Source: Paenibacillus thermotolerans
GTDB lineage: Bacteria > Bacillota > Bacilli > Paenibacillales > YIM-B00363
Direction: 5' to 3'
NCBI RefSeq assembly: GCF_028745515.1
Contig: NZ_JAQZSG010000011.1
Span: forward strand, 1 to 64,000
DNA length: 64,000 nucleotides
Shown here piece by piece: positions 7,364 to 16,457 of the stretch. Each line of letters starts with the position of its first letter. Within the stretch, counting starts at the first letter, position 1. The notes below the pieces were generated by a model. It was not told the origin of the DNA. It saw nothing but the letters and a program-made list of their open reading frames with translations, and made no database searches. The position numbers were made by a program, and so were the translations under genes.

Positions 7364-9112
7364 GTGAGCGTACAACAACTTAGTAGCGCGAAATTGGACA
7401 GTGAAGAGCTGCGCAGTCGTTTGTTGAAACCCGATCTGATTTCCGGGTCGGAAATTTTGCTTCGTTCCTTGCTGCTGGAGGGTGTGGAGTGCGTCTTCGG
7501 TTACCCTGGAGGTGCTGTCCTTTATATTTATGACGCAATGCACGGAAATCCCGATTTCAAGCATTTGCTGACGCGTCATGAACAAGGGGCAATCCATGCG
7601 GCGGACGGATACGCGCGTTCTACCGGAAAGGTAGGCGTTTGTATCGCAACGTCAGGTCCGGGCGCGACGAACCTGGTAACGGGGATCGCCACGGCGTATA
7701 TGGATTCCGTGCCGCTAGTGGTCATCACAGGCAACGTCGCTACGAACTTAATCGGAACCGACGCATTCCAAGAAGCGGACATTACCGGCATTACGATGCC
7801 GATTACGAAGCATAGCTATCTCGTGCGCGACGTGAAAGATCTCGCCCGCACGATTCGCGAAGCGTTCCACATTGCGTCCACTGGGCGCAAAGGTCCGGTA
7901 TTGATCGACATTCCGAAGGACGTATCCGCGCATTTGACGGAGTTCCATTTTCCGGAGGAAGTGAGCATCCGCGGCTACAATCCGACGGTCATGCCGAATA
8001 AAGGCCAAGTCAACAAGCTGCTGCAAGCGATCGAAGAGGCGGAGCGGCCGGTCATCCTGGCGGGCGGCGGCGTCGTTTACGCGGGAGCGCAAGAAGAGCT
8101 GATCGAATTCGTCAATAAGACGCAAATTCCGGTTACGACCACCTTGCTCGGTTTAGGCGGATTCCCGAGCGGTCACGAGCTGTGGATGGGAATGCCGGGC
8201 ATGCACGGCACATGGACGGCGAATACGGCGCTGCAAAGCTGCGACTTGCTGATCAGCATCGGCGCGCGGTTTGACGACCGCGTGACGATGAAGCTGTCCG
8301 AATTCGCGCCGCACGCGAAGGTCGCGCACATCGACGTCGATCCGGCGGAAATCGGGAAGAACGTCCCGACAGCCATTCCGTGCGTCGGCGATGTGAAGAT
8401 GGTGCTGGAGGTTGCCAACGAGAAGGCGCGTCCGGCCAAGTCGAAGGATTGGATTACGCAAATCCAGCAATGGAAGAAGGAGCAGCCGCTGCGGTATAAA
8501 GATTCGGATACGGAGCTGAAGCCGCAATGGGTCATTGAGATGCTTCACGAGACGACCAATGGCGACGCGTTCGTTACGACCGACGTCGGGCAGCATCAGA
8601 TGTGGGCCGCTCAATACTATAAATTCAACAAGCCGCGCAGATTTATTTCCTCCGGCGGCCTTGGCACGATGGGCTTCGGCTTCCCGGCGGCGATCGGCGC
8701 GCAGGTGGCAAATCCCGGCGAGGTCGTCATAGCGATTAACGGCGACGGCGGCATGCAAATGTGCTCCCAAGAGCTTGCGATCTGCGCAATCAACAACATT
8801 CCGGTCAAAATCGTCGTCATCAACAACACGGTGCTCGGCATGGTCCGCCAGTGGCAGGAGCTTATTCACGGAGAGCGGTTCAGCCACATCGATCTTGCGG
8901 GAAGCCCCGATTTCGTGAAGCTGGCCGAGGCGTACGGCGTGAAAGGGCTTCGGGCGACCAACAAAGAAGAGTCCCGGGCCGCTTGGGCCGAGGCGTTGGC
9001 GCATCCCGGACCGGTGCTTGTCGAATTCACGGTTCGCCGCGATGAGAACGTGTATCCGATGGTGCAGGCGGGAACGCCTCTTCACGAAATGATATTGGAG
9101 GATGAGGAATGA
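7364..9112 (+). CDS. ilvB: Acetolactate synthase, large (catalytic) subunit
   Basis: A 582-residue thiamine-diphosphate enzyme making 2-acetolactate or 2-aceto-2-hydroxybutyrate, the first common step to Val, Leu and Ile. Visible features are the N-terminal YPGGAVL (about 48), the central FAD-binding-like domain, and the C-terminal ThDP motif GDGGMQM (about 459) with VINNTVLGMVRQWQ. GTG at 7364 is preferred because GGAGGGG ends seven bases upstream; the in-frame ATG at 7349 overlaps that RBS. The stop overlaps ilvN by four bases (ATGA), implying translational coupling of the two subunits. Controlled by the Leu T-box. Confidence 0.96.
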   Translation: MSVQQLSSAKLDSEELRSRLLKPDLISGSEILLRSLLLEGVECVFGYPGGAVLYIYDAMHGNPDFKHLLTRHEQGAIHAADGYARSTGKVGVCIATSGPGATNLVTGIATAYMDSVPLVVITGNVATNLIGTDAFQEADITGITMPITKHSYLVRDVKDLARTIREAFHIASTGRKGPVLIDIPKDVSAHLTEFHFPEEVSIRGYNPTVMPNKGQVNKLLQAIEEAERPVILAGGGVVYAGAQEELIEFVNKTQIPVTTTLLGLGGFPSGHELWMGMPGMHGTWTANTALQSCDLLISIGARFDDRVTMKLSEFAPHAKVAHIDVDPAEIGKNVPTAIPCVGDVKMVLEVANEKARPAKSKDWITQIQQWKKEQPLRYKDSDTELKPQWVIEMLHETTNGDAFVTTDVGQHQMWAAQYYKFNKPRRFISSGGLGTMGFGFPAAIGAQVANPGEVVIAINGDGGMQMCSQELAICAINNIPVKIVVINNTVLGMVRQWQELIHGERFSHIDLAGSPDFVKLAEAYGVKGLRATNKEESRAAWAEALAHPGPVLVEFTVRRDENVYPMVQAGTPLHEMILEDEE

Positions 9113-9594
9113 ATACGACACGGCATACGATTTCCGTTCTTGTCAACAATCAGCCCGGCGTCCTTCAGCGGGTATCCGGATTGTTCGGCCGCCGCGGCTT
9201 CAATATCGAGAGCATTACGGTAGGAACTTCGGAGGAGCCCGGACTGTCCCGCATGATTATCGTTACGACGGGCGACCATGCGACCGTCGAGCAAATCCAG
9301 AAGCAGCTGTATAAGCTGATCGACGTGATCAAAGTCATCGAGCTGAGCGCGGGACCGATGGTTTCCCGCGAGCTCGCGCTCATTAAGGTCAATGCGGAGC
9401 CGAGCGCACGTCCGGAAATTCTCGGCGTCGTCGATACGTTCCGCGCGAGCGTCGTCGATATTTCGCCGAACACCTTGATCGTGCAAGCGATCGGCGATAC
9501 GGCGAAGATTGACGCGATCGTCGAATTGATGAAGCCGTACGGCATACTGCAGCTAAGCCGCACCGGGGTAACCGCGATGGCCCGCAGCATGTAA
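9109..9594 (+). CDS. ilvN: Acetolactate synthase, small regulatory subunit
   Basis: A 161-residue regulatory subunit (also called ilvH) that activates IlvB and gives valine feedback inhibition. The N-terminal ACT domain begins HTISVLVNNQPGVLQRVSGLF and continues GFNIESITVG; the C-terminal domain contains RELALIKVNAEPSARPEIL and DISPNTLIVQAIGD. It overlaps ilvB by four bases, as expected for a stoichiometric partner. Confidence 0.95.
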   Translation: MNTTRHTISVLVNNQPGVLQRVSGLFGRRGFNIESITVGTSEEPGLSRMIIVTTGDHATVEQIQKQLYKLIDVIKVIELSAGPMVSRELALIKVNAEPSARPEILGVVDTFRASVVDISPNTLIVQAIGDTAKIDAIVELMKPYGILQLSRTGVTAMARSM

Positions 9595-9618
9595 TGCAAG
9601 ACGCAACCACCTACGTGA

Positions 9619-10668
<1,050 letters not shown>

Positions 10669-10684
10669 CAACAAGCTCGAACGC

Positions 10685-10713
10685 TTGAATCGCTTCATCC
10701 CATAAAGTAAAAT
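10685..10713 (+). promoter_or_regulatory. Promoter of leuA
   Basis: TTGAAT (10685-10690), 17-bp spacer, TAAAAT (10708-10713), ahead of a second T-box leader, so leuA is separately initiated. Confidence 0.6.
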
Positions 10714-10719
10714 GAAAAT

Positions 10720-11010
10720 AATGAAAAACGTCGAAGAGGACCAGTAAGATATTTCTTGCGCTCAGAGAGCTGCTGGACGGTGCGAAGCAGCCGCGGGAGA
10801 TGTCCGAACTCGCCTCGGAGTTGCCCGCTGAACTTATGCTTTAGAGTAGGCGGAGCCGGAACCTGACCGTTATGTACAGGAGGATACAGGATCACATTCG
10901 TCCTGGATTCGCTGAGCGCATATCCCTATGCGGATATGAAGTCGGAGTGGTACCGCGTAAGATGATAAGTCTTTCGTCTCCTTGTTATAGGAGGCGGAAG
11001 ACTTTTTTTA
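10720..11010 (+). promoter_or_regulatory. T-box leader of leuA, Leu (CTC) specifier
   Basis: T-box sequence GGAGTGGTACCGCG at 10944-10957. Terminator: AAGTCTTTCGTCTCCT pairs with AGGAGGCGGAAGACTT (10967-11003) before a T run. The likely specifier is CTC at 10809-10811 in the context GAA-CTC-G. The AGTA-type loop GACCAGTAAGA lies near the 5' end. Confidence 0.9.
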
Positions 11011-11042
11011 TGACGATCCGAAACGAAAGGAAGGGAAATCGT

Positions 11043-12704
11043 ATGAAAAACGTTGAGAAATATTCCAGAGGATACTTTATGCCTCCCAAACAGAGCTTGA
11101 AGTGGGCGCAAAAAGAGTACATTACCGAAGCCCCGATTTGGTGCAGCGTCGACCTGCGGGACGGCAATCAGGCCCTCATCGTGCCGATGAACCTGGAAGA
11201 GAAGCTGGAATACTTCCAAATGCTCGTCGACATCGGGTTTAAGGAAATCGAGGTCGGGTTCCCGGCCGCTTCCGAAACGGAATTTACGTTCCTGCGGACG
11301 CTGATCGAACAAAATTTGATTCCGGACGACGTCACCATTCAAGTGTTGACCCAATCGAGGGAGCATATTATTCGGAAAACGTTCGAATCGCTCAAAGGCG
11401 CCAAGCGGGCGGTCGTTCACCTTTATAATTCCACCTCCTTGGCCCAGCGCGAACAAGTATTCCGCAAATCGAAGCTGGAGATTATCGATATCGCCGTGGA
11501 AGGCGCCAAGCTGTTCCTGGATTGCGCGGCAGAAACCGAAGGGAATTTCCAATTCCAGTATTCGCCGGAAAGCTTTACGGGAACCGAAGTCGATTTCGCG
11601 CTTGAAATTTGCAACCATGTGCTGGACGTGTGGCGTCCGACGCCGGACAACAAGGTAATTATCAACCTTCCGTCCACGGTTCAGATGTCCATGCCGCACG
11701 TCTATGCCAGCCAGATCGAATATATGAGCGAGAACTTGCGCTACCGGGACAACGTCATTTTGTCGCTTCATCCGCATAACGACCGAGGTACGGGCGTTTC
11801 GGACGCGGAGCTCGGCATGCTTGCAGGCGGACAACGGGTGGAGGGCACGTTGTTCGGCAACGGCGAGCGCACCGGGAATGTGGATATCGTCACACTTGCC
11901 CTCAATATGTACTCGCACGGCGTCGATCCGAAGCTGAACTTCCACAATTTGCCCGAAATTTTGAAAGTATACGAGCGATTGACAAGAATGCGCGTCGGCG
12001 AGCGTCATCCTTACGGGGGTGAACTCGTATTTACGGCGTTCTCCGGCTCCCATCAGGATGCGATCGCGAAGGGCATGAAGTGGCGCGAGGAGCAAAATCC
12101 TCCTTACTGGAGCGTTCCTTACCTGCCGATCGATCCGCTGGATATCGGACGGGAGTACGAAGGAGACATCATTCGCATCAACAGCCAATCCGGTAAAGGA
12201 GGCGTCGCGTTCGTCCTTCAGCAGAAATACGGGCTCGACCTGCCGGTCCGCATGCGCGAATCGTTCGGATATCGGGTGAAGGATGTGTCCGACAAGCAGC
12301 AGAAGGAGCTGCTGCCGGAAGACATTTTCGGAATATTCAAGGAATCGTTCATCAACGTGAATGAACCGGTTTCTTTCCTTCGATACCATTTCGAAAAGAG
12401 CGACGACTACAGCACGATCGTGACGGTACGAATCGACGGCGAGGTTAAAGAGCTTGCGGGCAACGGCAACGGAAGGCTTGATGCCATCAGCAACGCACTG
12501 CAGACGAATCTGGGCATTTCGTTCACGAATTTGATCTATAAGGAGCATGCTTTGGAAATCGGCTCCGGTTCGCAAGCGATCTCCTATATCGGGATTACCG
12601 ACGCGAGCGGCAAAGAGCACTGGGGCTCCGGAGTGGATGCGGACATTATGACCTCCTCCGTCAAAGCGCTCTTCAGCGCCGTCAACAACATGATACGTCA
12701 GTAA
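11043..12704 (+). CDS. leuA: 2-Isopropylmalate synthase, long (type 2) form
   Basis: A 553-residue enzyme condensing acetyl-CoA with 2-ketoisovalerate, the committed leucine step. The TIM-barrel catalytic domain shows SVDLRDGNQA (about 35), HPHNDRGTG (about 242) and GNGERTGN (about 271). The C-terminal LeuA dimer/allosteric domain starts near residue 430. Its sequence and N-terminal extension are of the yeast/actinobacterial type, not the 510-residue form with leuCD seen in B. subtilis. ATG 11043 follows AAGGAAGGG; the open frame continues 57 codons upstream but runs through the T-box terminator and cannot be coding. Confidence 0.94.
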   Translation: MKNVEKYSRGYFMPPKQSLKWAQKEYITEAPIWCSVDLRDGNQALIVPMNLEEKLEYFQMLVDIGFKEIEVGFPAASETEFTFLRTLIEQNLIPDDVTIQVLTQSREHIIRKTFESLKGAKRAVVHLYNSTSLAQREQVFRKSKLEIIDIAVEGAKLFLDCAAETEGNFQFQYSPESFTGTEVDFALEICNHVLDVWRPTPDNKVIINLPSTVQMSMPHVYASQIEYMSENLRYRDNVILSLHPHNDRGTGVSDAELGMLAGGQRVEGTLFGNGERTGNVDIVTLALNMYSHGVDPKLNFHNLPEILKVYERLTRMRVGERHPYGGELVFTAFSGSHQDAIAKGMKWREEQNPPYWSVPYLPIDPLDIGREYEGDIIRINSQSGKGGVAFVLQQKYGLDLPVRMRESFGYRVKDVSDKQQKELLPEDIFGIFKESFINVNEPVSFLRYHFEKSDDYSTIVTVRIDGEVKELAGNGNGRLDAISNALQTNLGISFTNLIYKEHALEIGSGSQAISYIGITDASGKEHWGSGVDADIMTSSVKALFSAVNNMIRQ

Positions 12705-12821
12705 TTTTCTTATAGCCTCAACCTATAAACATCATAGATTCTATATCTTATCTTTCGGTTCGCTTTTATGGTACAACGAGAGTAACGAAAAACTTTGATT
12801 ATTTGCAGGAGGGAATCCATC

Positions 12822-13901
12822 GTGGCAATTACGAAAAAAATCGCGGTTATCGCCGGCGACGGCATCGGGCCGGAGGTCGTAGGGGAAGCCATTAAAGTCA
12901 TTCGGAAAACGGAGGAGCTGTTCGGCTTCAAGTTTGAGCTCGAGCACGGCTTGTTCGGCGGGATCGCCATCGACGAGCGCGGCACGCCGCTGCCGGACGA
13001 TACGCTTGCAATGTGCAAGAATGCGGATGCGGTATTGCTCGGAGCCGTCGGCGGCCCGAAATGGGACAGCAATCCGAAGGAGCTTCGTCCGGAAACCGGG
13101 CTGCTCGGCATCCGCAAAGCGCTCGGCCTGTTTTCCAACATCCGTCCCGCAGTCGTATTCGACTGCCTGATCGATGCGTCGACGATTAAGCGCGAGGTGC
13201 TGCAGGGCACGGACCTGATCGTCGTTCGCGAGCTTACGGGCGGCATCTACTTCGGGGAAAAGTTCCGCCGCGAAGGTCCGAACGGTCAAGAAGCCGTGGA
13301 TACTTGCGTATACAGCGAAATGGAAGTGGAGCGAATCGTTCGCCAAGCATTCGAGATCGCCATGAAGCGCGGCAAGCGTCTGGCTTCCGTCGATAAAGCG
13401 AACGTGCTGGAGTCGTCCCGTCTGTGGCGCGAAGTCGTAATTCGAGTCGCAGCCGACTATCCGGAGGTCGAGCTGGAGCACGTATTGGTCGATAACTGCG
13501 CGATGCAGCTGCTTCGCCGTCCGACCAGCTTCGACGTTATCGTTACGGAAAACATGTTCGGCGACATTCTTTCCGACGAAGCGGCGATGCTGACCGGTTC
13601 GATCGGCATGCTTTCCTCCGCTTCGCTCGGCGAAGGCAGCTTCGGCCTGTATGAACCGGTTCACGGATCCGCGCCGGACATCGCGGGGAAGGGCATCGCC
13701 AACCCGATCGCAACGATTTTATCCGTCGCGCTTATGTTCCGCCTTACGTTCGGGTGGGAAGAGGCGGCTGCCGCAATCGAGCGCGCCGTTAAGGAAGTAT
13801 TGGACGCCGGTCACCGTACAGGCGATATTGCAACGGACAAAGAAACCGCGATCGGTACGACCGCAATGGGCGATTTGATCGTTGCGGCTTTGAGAAAATA
13901 A
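12822..13901 (+). CDS. leuB: 3-Isopropylmalate dehydrogenase
   Basis: A 359-residue NAD-dependent beta-decarboxylating dehydrogenase of leucine synthesis. Visible motifs are [14 protein letters not shown] at the N-terminus, the family block [15 protein letters not shown] (about 132), [14 protein letters not shown] (about 243) and [14 protein letters not shown] (about 275). GTG at 12822 is chosen for AGGAGGG eight bases upstream. leuC and leuD do not follow, so isopropylmalate isomerase must be encoded elsewhere. Confidence 0.95.
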   Translation: MAITKKIAVIAGDGIGPEVVGEAIKVIRKTEELFGFKFELEHGLFGGIAIDERGTPLPDDTLAMCKNADAVLLGAVGGPKWDSNPKELRPETGLLGIRKALGLFSNIRPAVVFDCLIDASTIKREVLQGTDLIVVRELTGGIYFGEKFRREGPNGQEAVDTCVYSEMEVERIVRQAFEIAMKRGKRLASVDKANVLESSRLWREVVIRVAADYPEVELEHVLVDNCAMQLLRRPTSFDVIVTENMFGDILSDEAAMLTGSIGMLSSASLGEGSFGLYEPVHGSAPDIAGKGIANPIATILSVALMFRLTFGWEEAAAAIERAVKEVLDAGHRTGDIATDKETAIGTTAMGDLIVAALRK

Positions 13902-13907
13902 AAACGC

Positions 13908-14405
13908 ATGGATTATATAACATCAGACAGCTTACGGCTGCGGCGAACGGGAGACGACGATCTCCCGTTCGTCGTGGAAGCCGAAAATCATGAGGACAAC
14001 CGTCATTTCGTATCGCAGTGGCCGACGGTGCGGCATCGAGCCGTGCAGTACAGCAAGGAGCATGCCCATCTCATCGTCGAGACCCTTGACGGAGCGAGAG
14101 CGGGTTATGTCATACTGGGCGGACTCGGCGATCCGAACGGCTCCATTGAACTTACGCGTTTGGTCATCACAGAGAAAAACCGCGGATACGGCCGCGAAGT
14201 ATTGCGCATGCTGAAGCAGTGGGCTTTTCGAGTGCAAGGAGCGCACCGCCTTTGGCTCGACGTTCGCGAACATAACGCGCGGGCGCAGCATGTTTATCGT
14301 ACGGAAGGCTTTACGGTGGAGGGCGTTTTGCGCGAATGCGTAAAAACGCCGAACGGCTATGAATCGCTCATTGTGATGTCGATGTTGGAGTCGGAATATT
14401 ATTAA
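13908..14405 (+). CDS. GNAT-family N-acetyltransferase (RimJ/RimL type)
   Basis: A 165-residue acetyl-CoA-dependent acetyltransferase. The acetyl-CoA loop appears as ITEKNRGYGREVLRMLKQWAF (about 84-104), followed by HRLWLDVREHNARAQHVYRTEGF, the usual GNAT strand/helix pair. It begins seven bases after leuB, so it may be read from the same transcript, but leucine synthesis does not need it. The substrate (an amine, amino acid or protein N-terminus) is not predictable. Confidence 0.85.
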   Translation: MDYITSDSLRLRRTGDDDLPFVVEAENHEDNRHFVSQWPTVRHRAVQYSKEHAHLIVETLDGARAGYVILGGLGDPNGSIELTRLVITEKNRGYGREVLRMLKQWAFRVQGAHRLWLDVREHNARAQHVYRTEGFTVEGVLRECVKTPNGYESLIVMSMLESEYY

Positions 14406-14420
14406 TTAGAATAATTATTA
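14406..14420 (+). promoter_or_regulatory. PerR-box-like operator
   Basis: TTAGAAT-A-ATTATTA matches the PerR 7-1-7 consensus TTATAAT-N-ATTATAA at 12 of 14 positions. It lies 19 bases upstream of the -35 element of the peroxiredoxin gene. The region is AT-rich, so some similarity could be chance. Confidence 0.5.
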
Positions 14421-14438
14421 AATTATACTGACTACATA

Positions 14439-14467
14439 TTGACTTCATTTTCCGCCGATGATAAGAT
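14439..14467 (+). promoter_or_regulatory. Promoter of ykuU
   Basis: TTGACT (14439-14444), 17-bp spacer, TAAGAT (14462-14467). Confidence 0.65.
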
Positions 14468-14524
14468 GAAAACCGTGGGCAGTACAGTACCAAGCAATAG
14501 AAATTTATGTAGGAGGTAGTTGTA

Positions 14525-15073
14525 ATGGCAGAACGTTTAGTAGGCAAAAAAGCTCCGGAATTTACCATGGAGACTGCTTTAGGCAACGGCAAAGATTTCG
14601 GTAAAGTTTCTTTGTCCGATTACAAAGGCAAGTGGCTTGTGTTTTTCTTCTACCCGCTTGACTTCACTTTCGTTTGCCCGACCGAAATTATCGCGCTTAG
14701 CGACGCATACGAGCAATTCAAAGATCTTGATACGGAAATTCTCGCTTGCAGCACCGACAGCGTGCATTCGCACCGCGCATGGCTTAACACGCCGCGCGAC
14801 CAGAACGGTCTCGGCCAGCTGAACTACCCGATCGCTTCCGACTACACGAAATCCGTCGCTCGCGACTACGGCGTGTTGGACGAAGAAGCAGGCGTGGCGT
14901 TCCGCGGCTTGTTCATCATCGATCCGGAAGGCGAATTGAAGTATCAAGTCGTTACGCATAACGACATCGGCCGCAGCGTTGAAGAGACGCTCCGCGTGCT
15001 TCAAGCTCTCCAATCCGGCGGTCTTTGCGCAGCTAACTGGAAGCCGGGCCAAAAAAATCTGGTTGCGAAGTAA
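14525..15073 (+). CDS. ykuU: 2-Cys peroxiredoxin (YkuU-like)
   Basis: A 182-residue AhpC/Prx1-type thiol peroxidase that reduces H2O2 and organic peroxides. The peroxidatic cysteine lies in FYPLDFTFVCPTE (about residue 50) and the resolving cysteine in GGLCAANWKPGQ near the C-terminus. The sequence follows B. subtilis YkuU closely, and the next gene but one terminator away is a YkuV homologue, the same pairing as in B. subtilis. RBS AGGAGGT. A PerR-like box upstream suggests peroxide induction. Confidence 0.93.
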   Translation: MAERLVGKKAPEFTMETALGNGKDFGKVSLSDYKGKWLVFFFYPLDFTFVCPTEIIALSDAYEQFKDLDTEILACSTDSVHSHRAWLNTPRDQNGLGQLNYPIASDYTKSVARDYGVLDEEAGVAFRGLFIIDPEGELKYQVVTHNDIGRSVEETLRVLQALQSGGLCAANWKPGQKNLVAK

Positions 15074-15095
15074 TTCGGCGACCGCAGCATAAAAA

Positions 15096-15140
15096 TCCCT
15101 TCCGATCGGCGTCAATCGCCGCATTCGGGAGGGTTTTTTT
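15096..15140 (+). terminator. Intrinsic terminator after ykuU
   Basis: CCCTTCCGATCGGCG pairs imperfectly with CGCCGCATTCGGGAGGG, followed by seven T residues. Confidence 0.8.
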
Positions 15141-15196
15141 CGTTCATTTAAGGTATAATATGGTTTGTTGGATTTCCTGAATAAGGGAGTGTTGCT

Positions 15197-15664
15197 ATGC
15201 CGATGCGGCTAAGAACAGAGCTGCCCGAATTTCAAGGCGTAACCGAGTGGGTGAACGGCGAGGTCGCGAAGTCGGAGCTTGAAGGCAAACCGGTGCTCGT
15301 GCATTTTTGGGCGGTCAGCTGCTACATGTGCAAGGAGAGCTTGCCGCTGATGAACGAATGGCGCAAAAAATACGAACAGCAATACGGACTCAGGATGATC
15401 GGCGTCCATATGCCGCGCTCCGAAGCGGATACGGACATTGCCGCCGTGAAAGAGACGATCGAGCAGTACCATTTGGAGCACCCGGTAATCGTCGATAATG
15501 AGCATGCGGTGACCGACGCGTTCCAGAACGAATTTGTTCCGGCGTATTATTTATTTGACGGGAACTTGCAGCTGCGGCATTTTCAGGCGGGAGAGAAAGG
15601 GCTTTCGATGGTGGAGCAGCGCATTCATAAAATTTTGGGCACGAATGAAGGAACAAAGGCGTAG
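15197..15664 (+). CDS. ykuV: Thiol:disulfide oxidoreductase (YkuV-like, thioredoxin fold)
   Basis: A 155-residue TlpA/ResA-like thioredoxin-fold protein with redox site CYMC (about residues 42-45) inside [16 protein letters not shown]. There is no signal peptide or lipobox, so it is cytoplasmic, as described for YkuV. The segments [11 protein letters not shown] and [13 protein letters not shown] also match that family. It probably recycles the adjacent YkuU peroxiredoxin. A TATAAT-like -10 (about 15155) and its own RBS (GGAGTG) suggest independent transcription after the ykuU terminator. Confidence 0.88.
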   Translation: MPMRLRTELPEFQGVTEWVNGEVAKSELEGKPVLVHFWAVSCYMCKESLPLMNEWRKKYEQQYGLRMIGVHMPRSEADTDIAAVKETIEQYHLEHPVIVDNEHAVTDAFQNEFVPAYYLFDGNLQLRHFQAGEKGLSMVEQRIHKILGTNEGTKA

Positions 15665-15704
15665 CCTTAGGCTTTTTATACATAGGAGGAGGCAGGCAGA
15701 AATT

Positions 15705-16085
15705 ATGAACGTACCGGCAGAGCTGCGTTATAGCGAAGAGCACGAATGGGTAAAGGTTGAAGGAAATCAAGCGACGGTCGGCATCACGGAATTTGCGCAA
15801 AACGAGCTTGGCGACATCGTCTTTGTCGAGCTTCCGAAGGTGGGAGATGCGATTTCGCTCGGGGATCCGTTCGGAAGCGTAGAATCGGTCAAAACCGTAT
15901 CCGAGCTGTATGCGCCGGTTTCCGGCAAGGTGGTTAAGGTGAATGAGGACTTGACCGGGGCTCCGGAGAAGATTAACGCATCGCCGTACGGCGACGGCTG
16001 GATGATCGTGGTGGAGATGGACGATGCGGAGGAGCTGAACAAGCTTTGGTCCGCCGATAAATATAAGGAAACATACGGCGAGTAA
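15705..16085 (+). CDS. gcvH: Glycine cleavage system H protein
   Basis: A 126-residue lipoyl carrier protein. The lipoylation lysine is K63 in [15 protein letters not shown], the universal context. It shuttles the aminomethyl group of glycine in the cleavage complex; in Bacillota it also serves as the donor of octanoyl/lipoyl groups. The start follows AGGAGGA. It stands alone here without gcvT or gcvP, as in B. subtilis. It may be co-transcribed with ykuV, 40 bases upstream. Confidence 0.96.
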   Translation: MNVPAELRYSEEHEWVKVEGNQATVGITEFAQNELGDIVFVELPKVGDAISLGDPFGSVESVKTVSELYAPVSGKVVKVNEDLTGAPEKINASPYGDGWMIVVEMDDAEELNKLWSADKYKETYGE

Positions 16086-16092
16086 GCTTCGG

Positions 16093-16132
16093 CCGGACGA
16101 GGGATGGACCCTCGTCCGGTATTTTTGTTTTT
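16093..16132 (+). terminator. Intrinsic terminator of gcvH
   Basis: Perfect 11-bp stem CCGGACGAGGG/CCCTCGTCCGG with a 5-base loop, then a T-rich tail. Confidence 0.92.
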
Positions 16133-16160
16133 TGTGCGGGTATGGTTTCCGAACTCCTTA

Positions 16161-16414
16161 TAACCGCTATCCCCGTCGCTCAGCCTTATGACCGTTATCC
16201 CCGTCGCTCAGCCGTTTCGTACCGGCTTAGAGTTCATTATTGAAGGGTATGCCCATTTTTGAGCCGTTTTGCCGCGGAAAAGAAATGTGCTTCTGAGTGA
16301 AGGGGATAGTGGTTAAAAGGAGCCGGCGAGAGTAATGAGCATAGATTTCCGAAAATAAGGCGGTTTCACCTCACTATTTCACACAGCCGTGCCGGTTTTT
16401 GCGAAATAGTGAGG
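16161..16414. repeat. Intergenic inverted-repeat cluster
   Basis: TAACCGCTATCCCC followed by GTCGCTCAG (16161-16183) recurs directly at 16189-16211 with two changes and inverted at 16293-16315 (20 of 23 positions). A second inverted pair, CCTCACTATTTC (16369) and GAAATAGTGAGG (16403), follows. No gene is seen between 16133 and 16457. Confidence 0.65.
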
Positions 16415-16457
16415 TTATACCTCGCTATTGCCTCGTTCCTCCACGGTTCCACCTGAC

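Noticed and set aside
10872-11042. Upstream extension of leuA by 57 codons
   Set aside because: It crosses the T-box antiterminator and terminator; ATG 11043 has its own RBS and the correct LeuA N-terminus.
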